From Paenibacillus anaericanus (lineage in GTDB: Bacteria; Bacillota; Bacilli; Paenibacillales; Paenibacillaceae): DNA of 64,000 bases. The notes beneath the pieces were generated by a model. That model was not told the origin of the DNA, did no database searches, and saw only the letters and a list, made by a program, of their open reading frames with translations. Location: NCBI RefSeq assembly GCF_003994475.1, contig NZ_RZNY01000025.1, forward strand, positions 1-64,000, in the 5' to 3' direction. The first letter of the stretch is position 1; each line of letters begins with the position of its first letter. Positions 54,628-63,213 of this stretch are shown here, in pieces. The position numbers and the translations under genes are program-made.

Positions 54628-54657
54628 ATTCTATCCTGTTTCGATGCATGTTGTAAA
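54628..54657 (-). promoter_or_regulatory. yabE promoter
   Basis: TTTACA (54652-54657) and TAGAAT (54628-54633) with an 18-bp spacer, about 75 bp upstream of the aptamer. The transcript leader would be about 530 nt and explains the long gap 54091-54779. Confidence 0.7.
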
Positions 54658-54779
54658 GCATCAATCAACCACGTTTCTTTTAAAATATGGTTAATTTTTT
54701 GTAATATTCTCGCTTTAAACAGTTAAAAAGTATTAATCTTTCCCGTTTACTCACTTTTTCAGCTCTTTTACTCTCGAAT

Positions 54780-55547
54780 TCATCTAATCCCAAATAGTCC
54801 CAGCGCATTTTGAGTTGTTATTTCAGCGATTTCTTCGAAGGACATGCCTTTTATCTCAGCTGCAGCTTCTGCAACTAGACGAACATGTGCAGACTCATTT
54901 CTTTTACCACGATATGGGTGTGGTGTTAAATATGGGGAGTCCGTTTCGATCAATAATCGATCCATCGGTGTCTGTGCTAAGACCTCTTTTGGCTGTTTGG
55001 CATTTTTAAACGTAATGGGGCCACCAAACGACAAATGAAACCCCATATCCAGACACATTTTAGCAATTTCCCAGCTTCCGGAGAACGAGTGCATCACTCC
55101 GCCAACCTCACTTGCCTTCTCTTCACGTAAAATCCGAACCACATCTTCATGTGCATCCCGGTTGTGAATGCAGATTGGCATGCCCAAACTCCGAGCCAGT
55201 CCAATTTGATTACGGAGTACCGTATGTTGTACATCCTTAGGTGAAGTATCCCAATAATAATCGAGGCCTATTTCGCCGATCGCAACTACCTTTTCGTGGG
55301 CACATAATTCGGCGATCCAGTCCAAGTCACCTTCTTGCATCGTAATCGCATCCTGTGGATGCCAACCAACAGCTGCATAAATGAAGTCATGAGCCTCCGC
55401 AAGCTTCATTGTTGTCGGGATCGTCTCCCGATTAAAACCGATATTGATCATTCGAGTAACACCTTGCTCCAGTGCCCTTGTAATCGTTTCCTCGCGGTCT
55501 TCATCAAACTGAATTGCATCCAAATGAGTATGAGTATCGAATAGCAT
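54780..55547 (-). CDS. tatD: TatD-family metal-dependent DNase
   Basis: The 255-residue TIM barrel begins MLFDTHTHLDAIQFD with the HxH metal site; AIGEIGLDYYWD, ICIHNRDAH, GGVMHSFSGSWE and LIETDSPYLTPHPYRGKRNE give the remaining metal ligands. TatD proteins are 3'-5' DNases; B. subtilis YabD is the orthologue. It follows the HD-domain gene. Confidence 0.95.
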   Translation of the reverse strand: MLFDTHTHLDAIQFDEDREETITRALEQGVTRMINIGFNRETIPTTMKLAEAHDFIYAAVGWHPQDAITMQEGDLDWIAELCAHEKVVAIGEIGLDYYWDTSPKDVQHTVLRNQIGLARSLGMPICIHNRDAHEDVVRILREEKASEVGGVMHSFSGSWEIAKMCLDMGFHLSFGGPITFKNAKQPKEVLAQTPMDRLLIETDSPYLTPHPYRGKRNESAHVRLVAEAAAEIKGMSFEEIAEITTQNALGLFGIR

Positions 55548-55564
55548 TCTGCTAATCCTCCTAA

Positions 55565-56854
55565 TTATGTCTGTAATTGAAACAAATCCGCAATTTCCTG
55601 GGGAAGCTTATCTAACACAGGGGTCAATTTATTATCCGGAAAGTACAAATGAAATTTACCCCGATGAAGTCCACTGATTGACCGAACAATATCCGATACC
55701 TCAGAAATTTCTCGCAACTGATCTTGACGATCCAAGAGTAGTATTTGTTTCTCCCTAAATTTCCCGTCAGGTCGAAAAACATCATACGGCAGATCAGTGG
55801 GAAAATCAATTTCCAAGTCGTAATCTGGGTTAAGTCCCACTTTTGCAAAAGCGTGCCGTATTTCTTCTATCATTTCCTTATCAAGGGATTCAGTTTCTAC
55901 ATATTTATACAATTTACGGTCCATAAATCGGGAACAAAGATCACTAAGTAAATCATCCTTCTCATTTCTCCATTGCATAAATGCAGTTTGAATGAGCGCC
56001 TCATCTAATAGTAGATACTCCTGCACAGTTAATTCACGTTTGAATAGGCCTGGCAATGGATCAGGTAAAAAAGCGAAGGAATGCCCACTCTTATACAATT
56101 CCTTAGCTCGGCGAAGAATTTGCCTTAGGATGATCTCTGAACTACGGGTAACGGGATGAAAATAAACCTGCCAATACATCTGGTAACGGGACATCAAATA
56201 ATCTTCCACCGCATGCATTCCTGATTCCTTCACAACAACCCTACCTTGAAATGGCCGGAGCATCCGTAATATTCGGTCCATATCAATGGTGCCATAATTT
56301 ACACCCGTAAAATAAGCGTCCCTGAGCAAATAATCCATTCGATCCGCATCAAGCGGGCTTGAGACCAAGTTAACAACGATCGGTTTGTCATAATCTTTAC
56401 GAATGACGGATGCCACTTTGGCCGGGAAATCATCACCCAATCTTCTTAATACTGAAGCAACCTCACTATCTCCGAGCAATATTTTACAAGTCCAATCCTC
56501 ATGGTCCATTTGAAATGCCTGTTCTATAGAATGAGAAAAGGGACCGTGCCCAAGATCATGGAGCAATGCCGCACAAAGAGCAACCAATCGCTCATCCCTT
56601 GGCCAATCAGGGTACTTACCCTGTTCAAACTGCGAGATGATTCGACGAGTAATTTCATATACACCTAGAGAATGAGAGAATCGGCTGTGCTCTGCACCAT
56701 GAAATGTTAAGTAAGATGTGCCAAGCTGCCTGATGCGACGGAGACGTTGAAATTCCGTAGTATTAATGAGAGACCAGATAATTTCATCCTGCACATGTAT
56801 ATAGTTGTGTACCGGATCTTTGAACACCTTTTCTTCACGTAATTGGCGATGCAT
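55565..56854 (-). CDS. HD-domain phosphohydrolase (YwfO-like)
   Basis: The 429-residue protein begins REEKVFKDPVHNYIHVQDEI, typical of the YwfO/dGTPase-like HD family. Metal ligands are in EHSRFSHSLGVYE and LLHDLGHGPFSHSIEQ. The C-terminal half carries PLDADRMDYLLRDAYFTG. A nucleotide hydrolase, such as a dGTPase, is likely, but the substrate is not known. The ATG at 56854 has AAGGAG 8 nt upstream; the frame's GTG at 56863 is less likely. In B. subtilis metS lies here. Confidence 0.9.
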   Translation of the reverse strand: MHRQLREEKVFKDPVHNYIHVQDEIIWSLINTTEFQRLRRIRQLGTSYLTFHGAEHSRFSHSLGVYEITRRIISQFEQGKYPDWPRDERLVALCAALLHDLGHGPFSHSIEQAFQMDHEDWTCKILLGDSEVASVLRRLGDDFPAKVASVIRKDYDKPIVVNLVSSPLDADRMDYLLRDAYFTGVNYGTIDMDRILRMLRPFQGRVVVKESGMHAVEDYLMSRYQMYWQVYFHPVTRSSEIILRQILRRAKELYKSGHSFAFLPDPLPGLFKRELTVQEYLLLDEALIQTAFMQWRNEKDDLLSDLCSRFMDRKLYKYVETESLDKEMIEEIRHAFAKVGLNPDYDLEIDFPTDLPYDVFRPDGKFREKQILLLDRQDQLREISEVSDIVRSISGLHRGKFHLYFPDNKLTPVLDKLPQEIADLFQLQT

Positions 56855-56936
56855 GGCTAACACTCCTTATCTCATATTTTTTCATATCTAATTCTTAAAA
56901 ATATTTAGCAGAATTATGCCTTATATCGACATAAAA

Positions 56937-56986
56937 TGTCGAATTATGTCGAATAACGACGAAGTGTTGATTTCCAATATGTCGAA
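56937..56986. promoter_or_regulatory. Cluster of three exact Spo0A boxes
   Basis: TGTCGAA occurs at 56937-56943, 56947-56953 and 56980-56986, all on the plus strand. The first two are 10 bp apart, on the same face of the helix. An inverted near match (ATCGACA) is at about 56925-56932. They lie between the HD gene and abrB and could serve either gene. Confidence 0.65.
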
Positions 56987-57080
56987 TGTTGGAAAGCACT
57001 TATTTTTACTGGATTTATAGGAAAAACAGACCCTGCAAAGCGCAAATATGGAGAATTAAAAGAAATATTCCATTAATAGG

Positions 57081-57109
57081 TTGACTATTTTGGCAATGGT
57101 TGGTATTAT
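57081..57109 (+). promoter_or_regulatory. abrB promoter
   Basis: TTGACT (57081-57086) and TATTAT (57104-57109) with a 17-bp spacer, on the plus strand. It is followed by a Spo0A box near the start of transcription. Confidence 0.8.
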
Positions 57110-57131
57110 AAATATCATAAAAGATAGAAGT

Positions 57132-57140
57132 TTGTCGAAC
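57132..57140 (+). promoter_or_regulatory. Spo0A box downstream of the abrB start site
   Basis: TTTGTCGAA, an exact core match, lies about 20 bp after the -10 element. Spo0A represses abrB in B. subtilis from boxes in this position. Confidence 0.7.
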
Positions 57141-57182
57141 TATGACATATTTAAATTATAGCGGAAGGGGTTATCATCAGTT

Positions 57183-57437
57183 ATGATGAAATCAACTGGA
57201 ATTGTAAGAAAAGTAGATGAATTAGGTCGGGTTGTTATTCCGATTGAATTACGCCGTACACTCGGTATTGGCGAAAAAGATGCACTGGAAATTTATGTAG
57301 ACGGAGAGCGGATCATGTTGAAGAAATATGAACCTGCTTGTATCTTCTGCGGCAACGCTGAGAACGTTATTTACTTCAAAGGTAAGATCGTTTGTCACGA
57401 ATGTATTTCTGAAATTCCTGCCCCTGTGACAAACTAG
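57183..57437 (+). CDS. abrB: Transition-state regulator AbrB with a four-cysteine C-terminus
   Basis: AbrB represses stationary-phase genes during growth. Residues 1-53 are the swapped-hairpin DNA-binding domain (STGIVRKVDELGRVVIPIEL, RTLGIGEKDALEIYVDGERI). The C-terminus differs from B. subtilis AbrB: it has C-x-x-C (CIFC) and C-x-x-C (CHEC) spaced by about 16 residues, a probable small zinc ribbon. The total is 84 residues. Either ATG at 57183 or 57186 may be used. It is the only clear gene on the plus strand. Confidence 0.93.
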   Translation: MMKSTGIVRKVDELGRVVIPIELRRTLGIGEKDALEIYVDGERIMLKKYEPACIFCGNAENVIYFKGKIVCHECISEIPAPVTN

Positions 57438-57501
57438 GAATTATAGTATATAATAGATTTATTGAAACTGTTAATTCTAACCTTTTTCATATCTCCTTGG
57501 T

Positions 57502-57545
57502 CCCTCTAGTAGGATTACTCCTACTAGTAGGGATCACTTTTTTTG
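57502..57545 (+). terminator. Terminator after abrB
   Basis: CTAGTAGGA pairs perfectly with TCCTACTAG (57506-57514 with 57519-57527), extended by CCCT/AGGG with one bulge, followed by eight T (57538-57545). Confidence 0.9.
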
Positions 57546-57554
57546 TCCTTACCT

Positions 57555-58445
57555 CTATAATAGCAGTTGGTAAATATCTCTTTTTGAGACTCCTCGATCT
57601 CCCGCAGCTTTTTTCATCGCATCTTTACGCGAAATTCCCTCTTGCTCCTCATAATGAACAACATGTTCTTCTACTGACAATGTTTGCCACCATGCATCTC
57701 GTCTCTGTTTAACATCTTCGGGATTCGCTCCGTCTATAACAATACAATACTCACCAAGCGGTGGATGCTCTTGCAACCAAGCTTGGCATTCGCTGATCAG
57801 CCCCCTGGCCATCTCCTCATAACGCTTGGTCAATTCTCTAGCTAGTACAATTTTGCGGTCTCCCCAAGCCTCATGGATCGACTCCAGTGTCTTGAGCACT
57901 CTATGGGGTGATTCATACAGCAACAAAGTCCCTTCCTCATCTTGAAGACTCTTCAGTAGATTCTCACGCTCCTTATTATCACGGGGTAGAAATCCGAGAA
58001 ATTGAAATCTTTGGGTGGATAATCCCGAAACGATAAGTGCTGATAAAGCGGCGTTTGCCCCAGGTATCGGAATGACGGATATATGCTGTTCTAACGCCAA
58101 TTTTACGAGGTCGCTACCAGGGTCTGAAATGGCTGGTAAACCGGCATCACTCACGAGTGCCAAATTATTTCCTTCTATTATAAGGCGAATTAATTCAGGA
58201 CCACTCGCTGCCTTATTATGTTCGTGATAACTCAGTAATTTTCCCGTTGTAATCTCATAATGAGTCAGTAGCTTCCGTGTCTGGCGTGTATCCTCAGCAG
58301 CAATAATATCAACCTCTCGCAAAGTCCGAATAGCTCGGAACGTCATATCCTCTAAATTACCAATTGGCGTAGCAACGAGATACAACTTCCCGCATGGTTT
58401 TGCATCCGGTTTTTCTACAAAACTTTTCTGAACTTGTATACTCAT
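57555..58445 (-). CDS. rsmI: 16S rRNA 2'-O-methyltransferase RsmI
   Basis: RsmI methylates C1402 of 16S rRNA. The 296-residue tetrapyrrole-methylase fold shows LYLVATPIGNLEDMTFRA, IIAAEDTRQTRKLL, LVSDAGLPAISDPG, IPIPGANAALSALI and LLYESPHRVLKTL. The start overlaps yabB by 4 nt; the yazA gene found between them in B. subtilis is absent. It ends tail-to-tail with abrB. Confidence 0.96.
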   Translation of the reverse strand: MSIQVQKSFVEKPDAKPCGKLYLVATPIGNLEDMTFRAIRTLREVDIIAAEDTRQTRKLLTHYEITTGKLLSYHEHNKAASGPELIRLIIEGNNLALVSDAGLPAISDPGSDLVKLALEQHISVIPIPGANAALSALIVSGLSTQRFQFLGFLPRDNKERENLLKSLQDEEGTLLLYESPHRVLKTLESIHEAWGDRKIVLARELTKRYEEMARGLISECQAWLQEHPPLGEYCIVIDGANPEDVKQRRDAWWQTLSVEEHVVHYEEQEGISRKDAMKKAAGDRGVSKRDIYQLLL

Positions 58446-59197
58446 ACTTTTCCCTCTTCTGATCCGTAATAAATGTCCATGATTTCTTCACAGTATTCCC
58501 CGTTCTCCTTGTAAACGATCAGCGGAGGTAAAATTCTCATATCGGGTTTACCATCCTTTATCGCTTCAATTAACACAATATTAGATTCCATTCCCGATCT
58601 TGGGTGTACAAATCGAATAACTTTCGGTTCTAACTTATATTGCCTAAGCAAAGTAATAATTTCGCCGAGCCGCTGCGGTTTATGCACCATGTTTACTTTC
58701 CCGCCATTTCTAACTAGTTTCGTGGCGGCGGATATCACATCCTCCAAGCTACAATGGATCTCATGTCTGGCGATCGCTTGGTGGGAGTTCAGCTTGATGT
58801 CCCCCCCGGTAAGCGGCATATACGGTGGATTTACCGTGATAGCATCATATACTCCATGACCAGTTTCCTTCACTAGTTCCCGTAAATCACCTTCGCGAAT
58901 AAAAATCTTGTCCTGTAGGCCGTTCATTTCCACACTTCGTCTGGCCATATCTGCTAATCTAGGCTGAATTTCAATACCCTCGATATTAGCTTCACTCCGT
59001 GTCGATAGCAAGATGGGAACTACCCCGTTTCCGGTACACAGGTCCAGAATCTTTCCATACTTAGGTACGGATGCAAAGCGAGCTAGTAAGACAGCGTCCA
59101 TCGAGAAGCTAAACACTTCGTCACTCTGAATGATCTGTAATTGATGAGTAAGTAGATCATCTACTCGTTCTTGTTCATGTATAGGCACTTTGTTCAT
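58442..59197 (-). CDS. yabB: tRNA1(Val) adenine-N6 methyltransferase-like protein (YabB)
   Basis: The 251-residue SAM-dependent enzyme has motif I ILDLCTGNGVVPILL and the catalytic ITVNPPYMPL (NPPY), the signature of N6-adenine methyltransferases, as in YabB/TrmN6. The N-terminal QSDEVFSFSMDAVLLA is typical. It would methylate A37 in tRNA(Val); direct proof for this homologue is lacking. It is followed by rsmI. Confidence 0.92.
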   Translation of the reverse strand: MNKVPIHEQERVDDLLTHQLQIIQSDEVFSFSMDAVLLARFASVPKYGKILDLCTGNGVVPILLSTRSEANIEGIEIQPRLADMARRSVEMNGLQDKIFIREGDLRELVKETGHGVYDAITVNPPYMPLTGGDIKLNSHQAIARHEIHCSLEDVISAATKLVRNGGKVNMVHKPQRLGEIITLLRQYKLEPKVIRFVHPRSGMESNIVLIEAIKDGKPDMRILPPLIVYKENGEYCEEIMDIYYGSEEGKV

Positions 59198-59279
59198 CTA
59201 TCTGATCTTCCATTCTTTTAAATTATAGAAATTGAGTTCATAAGCAAAGTATGAGCTGACCTATACTTCCCTTATATTT

Positions 59280-59309
59280 AAAAAAACCGTAGGACTTATC
59301 CCTACGGCT
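59280..59309 (-). terminator. Terminator after yabA
   Basis: CCGTAGG pairs with CCTACGG (59287-59293 with 59301-59307) around a short loop, followed by TTTTTTTAA on the minus strand. Confidence 0.88.
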
Positions 59310-59311
59310 TG

Positions 59312-59683
59312 TTATTTATTCAAAAAAGAGAGACAGAAGAGACAATCGCCTTCCGTTCGTAAATGCCCGTAATACACATTGCAAATATGAAAGCCTTCAT
59401 GATAGAGACGCGCCAGATTATCGTAACCTTCTCCCACCATGTCGATGATTTCCTTACCCTCAAGTAGAGGATTAGAAGCCTTATCCGCAGAGGTCAAAGT
59501 TAAGCGGCCTTCAGTGCTCTCCCGCTTTAATATTTTGCGCAACTGCTCGTTCTCTACAAGAAGTCGCTGGTTTTCTTCTACCAGTTTCTTCACTTCAAGT
59601 TTGAGCGTGCCCAAATCACCATGTATATCTCCCATTTGTGTTTCTACAGCTTGCATATGAGTAAAAATATCTTTGTTCTTCAA
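59312..59683 (-). CDS. yabA: Replication initiation control protein YabA
   Basis: YabA tethers DnaA to the clamp DnaN and limits initiation. The 123 residues have an N-terminal coiled coil (about 10-55) with leucine heptads, a variable middle, and a C-terminal metal site with H99, C101, H107, C114, C117. The layout matches B. subtilis YabA. Confidence 0.95.
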   Translation of the reverse strand: MKNKDIFTHMQAVETQMGDIHGDLGTLKLEVKKLVEENQRLLVENEQLRKILKRESTEGRLTLTSADKASNPLLEGKEIIDMVGEGYDNLARLYHEGFHICNVYYGHLRTEGDCLFCLSFLNK

Positions 59684-59734
59684 GTTCCCACCCCAGAGTC
59701 ATCTCTAAAGTCTATCTTGAAAATATGTGTTACT

Positions 59735-60535
59735 TTACTTAACAACAACATCATCCAAAGGCAATTCTTTAACCTTGCCCACTTCAAATAATTGTACATG
59801 AACGGTACGAGAACCCGCATTCAGACCGACGACTTTACCATCCCCCAAAGAGGTAACAACTACTTTACCAACGGAAGGAAGCTCTTCCTTCACGCTTTCG
59901 TAATTATCATGTTCAAATTTCAAACAACACATAAGGCGTCCACACAATCCAGATATCTTAGTTGGATTGAGTGACAAACTCTGATCTTTAGCCATCTTAA
60001 TTGAGACGGGCTCGAAATCACCAAGCCAAGAAGAACAACATAATACGCGTCCACACGGACCAATACCACCCAGCATCTTAGCCTCATCTCTTACCCCAAT
60101 TTGTCTGAGTTCGATTCGAGTGCGGAAAATGCTAGCTAAATCCTTGACCAATTCGCGGAAGTCAACCCGACCTTCAGCAGTGAAATAGAAAATGATCTTA
60201 TTACGGTCAAATGTAAATTCTACATCGACCAATTTCATTTTCAAATCATGATCCTTGATTTTATTTAAACATGTGGCAAATGCATTCTTTGCCGCAAGCT
60301 TATTCTCATCAACTACACAGGCGTCAGATTCATCAGCAATTCGGATGACCTTCTTCAGTGGAAGAACGACATCGGATTCTCCAACCTGTTTCTTCCCGAT
60401 CACTACTTTGCCGTATTCGATCCCTCTTGCTGTTTCAACAATAACGCTCTGTTCTTTCTCAACTGGAAGTTCCAGTGGATCGAAGTAATATATTTTGCCC
60501 GCCTTTTTAAAACGGACACCCACTACAGTATACAA
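59735..60535 (-). CDS. ricT: PSP1-domain Fe-S protein RicT (YaaT)
   Basis: RicT (with RicA and RicF) forms the Y-complex that modulates RNase Y and sporulation phosphorelay. The protein has VVGVRFKKAGKIYYFDP at the start and a cysteine-rich PSP1 core (GPCGRVLCCSSWLGDFEP, GLCGRLMCCLKFEHDNY), ligands for a 4Fe-4S cluster. The frame's upstream codons lack a binding site; a TTG at 60535 preceded by GAGGGGG gives 266 residues and matches the B. subtilis start, so it is chosen. Confidence 0.94.
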   Translation of the reverse strand: MYTVVGVRFKKAGKIYYFDPLELPVEKEQSVIVETARGIEYGKVVIGKKQVGESDVVLPLKKVIRIADESDACVVDENKLAAKNAFATCLNKIKDHDLKMKLVDVEFTFDRNKIIFYFTAEGRVDFRELVKDLASIFRTRIELRQIGVRDEAKMLGGIGPCGRVLCCSSWLGDFEPVSIKMAKDQSLSLNPTKISGLCGRLMCCLKFEHDNYESVKEELPSVGKVVVTSLGDGKVVGLNAGSRTVHVQLFEVGKVKELPLDDVVVK

Positions 60536-60648
60536 AAACTTACCCCCTCGTATAGCCAATAAACAACTTGATGAAGCTTTTTAATGGAAGTCCCTGCTCT
60601 TTCACGGGAGAAAGTTTGTTTATCTAGTATGCGCGTACTGCTCTCTAC

Positions 60649-61632
60649 TTAATGTTGACCTTCAATACCAATGAGGAAACTTTCAAGACAAAGCTGGGCA
60701 TTCATATTATACCGTAATTTCTTCTTGCTCTCCGCGGCCAATGCCATAGCATCAATCCACTGATCTGCACTACGAGACGACGAGTACTTAACTATAAAAT
60801 CCAGTTCATCTATAAATATAATTCGGTCATGTTTATGATAGAGCGCATGAACCATATCTTTGAACCACAAATGGAAAAGGTTAAACAACATATCTAGGTG
60901 CTCACCTAGACCTGCTTTGAACACGCTTTGCTGAGCTGTAATTAATGGAGAACCACTACGGCTGATGGTCTCCTTCCCTAATTGTAACACTACGTTTCTA
61001 ATTTCTGCAAACCAATTCTGTCCAAGTAGATCTCGGCATGGTCCGAGCCCTGCCGCCAAATGCACAGCGCACCCTGCTAGTATCCGTGGAATTCCCTCGT
61101 CCGACAAAATTTGGAGCATCCGATCTGGGTCTAGAGGGGTAAATGGAACCCATTGTGCCCTAGATTGAATCGTTGAAAGTAGGGCTCGTCCGTTGTCAGA
61201 CAATAAGATCGCTACGGCCGGGGAAGGTGGTTCTTCAAGAAACTTTAGTAGGCTATTCGCTGCCTGCACTGACATTTTTTCAGCTTCATCAATAATATAT
61301 ACTTTATAATTCCCACTCTCCGAGCGATAGGAAAATATTCGCTGCAGGTCACGGATTTGGTCAATCTTAATCGTGGAACCGTCTGGAGCAACTTGGTGAA
61401 GGTCGGGATGATTACCATGTTTTACTTTGCGGCATTCCAAACATTCTCCACAAGGATTCTCACCGTTTCGCTGAGTACAGAACAGCGCTTGTGCAAAAGT
61501 CAGCGCCATTTCCTTTTGTCCACTTCCCGGCGGTCCACTGAATATATATGCATGAGATATTTGACCTCGACGAAGTCCACTCATGAGCAACTGTTTCGCA
61601 GCATCTTGACCTAATATTTCATCAAACGACAT
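60649..61632 (-). CDS. holB: DNA polymerase III subunit delta prime
   Basis: HolB is part of the clamp loader. The 327 residues have FDEILGQDAAKQLL, HAYIFSGPPGSGQKEM, a four-cysteine zinc module (FCTQRNGENPCGECLECRK), and the sensor region IIDEAEKMSVQAANSLLKFL. The P-loop is non-canonical: GPPGSGQK places lysine one residue late, consistent with a subunit that does not hydrolyse ATP. The ATG at 61632 has GGGAGG upstream; a TTG at 61656 is disfavoured. Confidence 0.94.
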   Translation of the reverse strand: MSFDEILGQDAAKQLLMSGLRRGQISHAYIFSGPPGSGQKEMALTFAQALFCTQRNGENPCGECLECRKVKHGNHPDLHQVAPDGSTIKIDQIRDLQRIFSYRSESGNYKVYIIDEAEKMSVQAANSLLKFLEEPPSPAVAILLSDNGRALLSTIQSRAQWVPFTPLDPDRMLQILSDEGIPRILAGCAVHLAAGLGPCRDLLGQNWFAEIRNVVLQLGKETISRSGSPLITAQQSVFKAGLGEHLDMLFNLFHLWFKDMVHALYHKHDRIIFIDELDFIVKYSSSRSADQWIDAMALAAESKKKLRYNMNAQLCLESFLIGIEGQH

Positions 61633-61653
61633 GATTGCTCTCTTACCTCCCTG

Positions 61654-61692
61654 CAAAAAAACCTAGAAGTGAGATGGTAAACTCACTTCTAG
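61654..61692 (-). terminator. Terminator overlapping the yaaR stop codon
   Basis: CTAGAAGTGAG pairs perfectly with CTCACTTCTAG (61663-61673 with 61682-61692), followed by a G and seven T. The yaaR stop codon TAG lies inside the stem. Confidence 0.88.
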
Positions 61693-62141
61693 AAACTAAA
61701 ATTAATTAAAATACCGCGAATCTCGCCTATTTTCTGCAGTAAATCAATTTTTCCTTGCTCTGTTTCTAACAACTCATCGGCCATCGCGAGTAATGCGGCA
61801 TCGACCTCATCTATTAATTTATATCGTTTACCTCGTCCACGGCGGTCCCATCCCCTGGATTCCTTCATACTTACGCCCCGCCGAACCGTATCCTCCAGAA
61901 ATCTTTTAACAAGAAGACGATACGCTTTCAATTCTCTGATGGTCATGGACCGCGCGAGACGATCTCCTTGTGACTGAATTTCCTTGAACCTCCGATCAAG
62001 CTCCTGCTGAGAGGCTTGTGCTCCCTGTTGCTGTATGACATCGGAGAAACTCTTCGTCTGAACTGGTTTAGCAGAACTGTCGGTTACTCCCAGTCCGTTT
62101 TTGAGCGGTCTGAATCCAGGCTCTATTTTCACTACAATCAC
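61689..62141 (-). CDS. yaaR: Conserved protein YaaR
   Basis: The 150-residue, largely helical protein matches B. subtilis YaaR in position and sequence style (RFLEDTVRRGVSMKESRGWD, YKLIDEVDAALLAMADELLE). No catalytic motif is visible and its function is unknown. It sits between darA and holB. The gene ends inside its terminator stem. Confidence 0.85.
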   Translation of the reverse strand: MIVVKIEPGFRPLKNGLGVTDSSAKPVQTKSFSDVIQQQGAQASQQELDRRFKEIQSQGDRLARSMTIRELKAYRLLVKRFLEDTVRRGVSMKESRGWDRRGRGKRYKLIDEVDAALLAMADELLETEQGKIDLLQKIGEIRGILINFSF

Positions 62142-62186
62142 TGCCTAACTTAGAATATTTCAAATTGGACCTCTGTTGTAACTAAC

Positions 62187-62516
62187 TTAAAAATGTTCAA
62201 ACCGGTCAACTGGAAGTACAAATACAGTAGCTCCACCAACCTGAACCTCTACAGGAAGTGGCAGATATGAATCCGTCGTTCCACTCATTGGTGTCACAGG
62301 CGTAACTAACTGCTCACGGATTTTGCAACTATTGCGAATGACATTCATTACTGATTCTATCTGATTATCGTCGACACCAATCATAAACGTTGTGTTACCC
62401 GCCCTTAGAAAGCCGCCGGTACTAGCCAATTTGGTTGCCCGAAAATTTTCCTTCACTAGTGCGCTGGATAAACGGTTGCTATCTTTATCCTGAATGATCG
62501 CAATTATGAGTTTCAT
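62187..62516 (-). CDS. darA: PII-like cyclic-di-AMP receptor DarA (YaaQ)
   Basis: The 109 residues begin MKLIIAIIQDKDSNRLSSAL with the PII-like ferredoxin fold; the ligand loop includes FRATKLASTGGFLRAGNTTF. DarA trimers bind c-di-AMP (B. subtilis, S. aureus PstA). The downstream target is unknown. It lies between tmk and yaaR, the usual place. It connects to the c-di-AMP riboswitch seen before yabE in this window. Confidence 0.95.
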   Translation of the reverse strand: MKLIIAIIQDKDSNRLSSALVKENFRATKLASTGGFLRAGNTTFMIGVDDNQIESVMNVIRNSCKIREQLVTPVTPMSGTTDSYLPLPVEVQVGGATVFVLPVDRFEHF

Positions 62517-62568
62517 ATACAGCCCCTCCTCGGTATCATAAAATATAACTCACCTTATTATTTGACAA

Positions 62569-63213
62569 TTATATCAAATAATCCTTCAAAAGTGCGGAAA
62601 GACAATTATTTATCTCCGCTGCTACCTCTTTTTTTGCTCGGGAAGCATCAATTGTCGTAATTCTCTGCGGATACATGTCCGCCACGATTAAATAACCTTC
62701 TCTCACCTTCTGGTGGAACTCAATACTCTCTAAATCCAAACGATTCACTTCTCTACCCTGTCCTGCTGCAATTCTAGACAAACCCTGCTCCGGATCAATA
62801 TCCATATAAAAGGTATGATCAGGAAATCTTCCGTTAGTCGCAAAGCTGTTTATCGTAAGCACTTCCTGCACGCCTAATCCCCGTGCATACCCTTGATATG
62901 CGAGACTGCTATCAATAAACCTATCACACAACACGACCATTCCTCGCTCAAGTGCAGGCTCCACCTTCTCGACTAAATGCTGTCGTCTTGCAGCTGCGTA
63001 CAATAATGCCTCTGTGCGTCCTTCCATAGCCGTATGCATGGGATCAAGAATAATACCGCGGATTTTCTCTGCAATCTCAATTCCACCTGGCTCACGAGTT
63101 ATAACATATGGAACCCCTCGTTGTTCTAAGGCACGGCCTAATTCCTCGATGACTGTCGTCTTTCCAGATCCTTCTCCGCCTTCTAGTGTAATGAATAATC
63201 CTCTGCCCTTCAT
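62569..63213 (-). CDS. tmk: Thymidylate kinase
   Basis: Tmk converts dTMP to dTDP. The 214 residues have P-loop LEGGEGSGKTT (10-20), TREPGGIEIAEKIR and the DR(F/Y) motif DRFIDSSLAYQG. The lid region includes AAGQGREVNRLDLE. The ATG overlaps the yaaO stop by 4 nt. Confidence 0.97.
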   Translation of the reverse strand: MKGRGLFITLEGGEGSGKTTVIEELGRALEQRGVPYVITREPGGIEIAEKIRGIILDPMHTAMEGRTEALLYAAARRQHLVEKVEPALERGMVVLCDRFIDSSLAYQGYARGLGVQEVLTINSFATNGRFPDHTFYMDIDPEQGLSRIAAGQGREVNRLDLESIEFHQKVREGYLIVADMYPQRITTIDASRAKKEVAAEINNCLSALLKDYLI

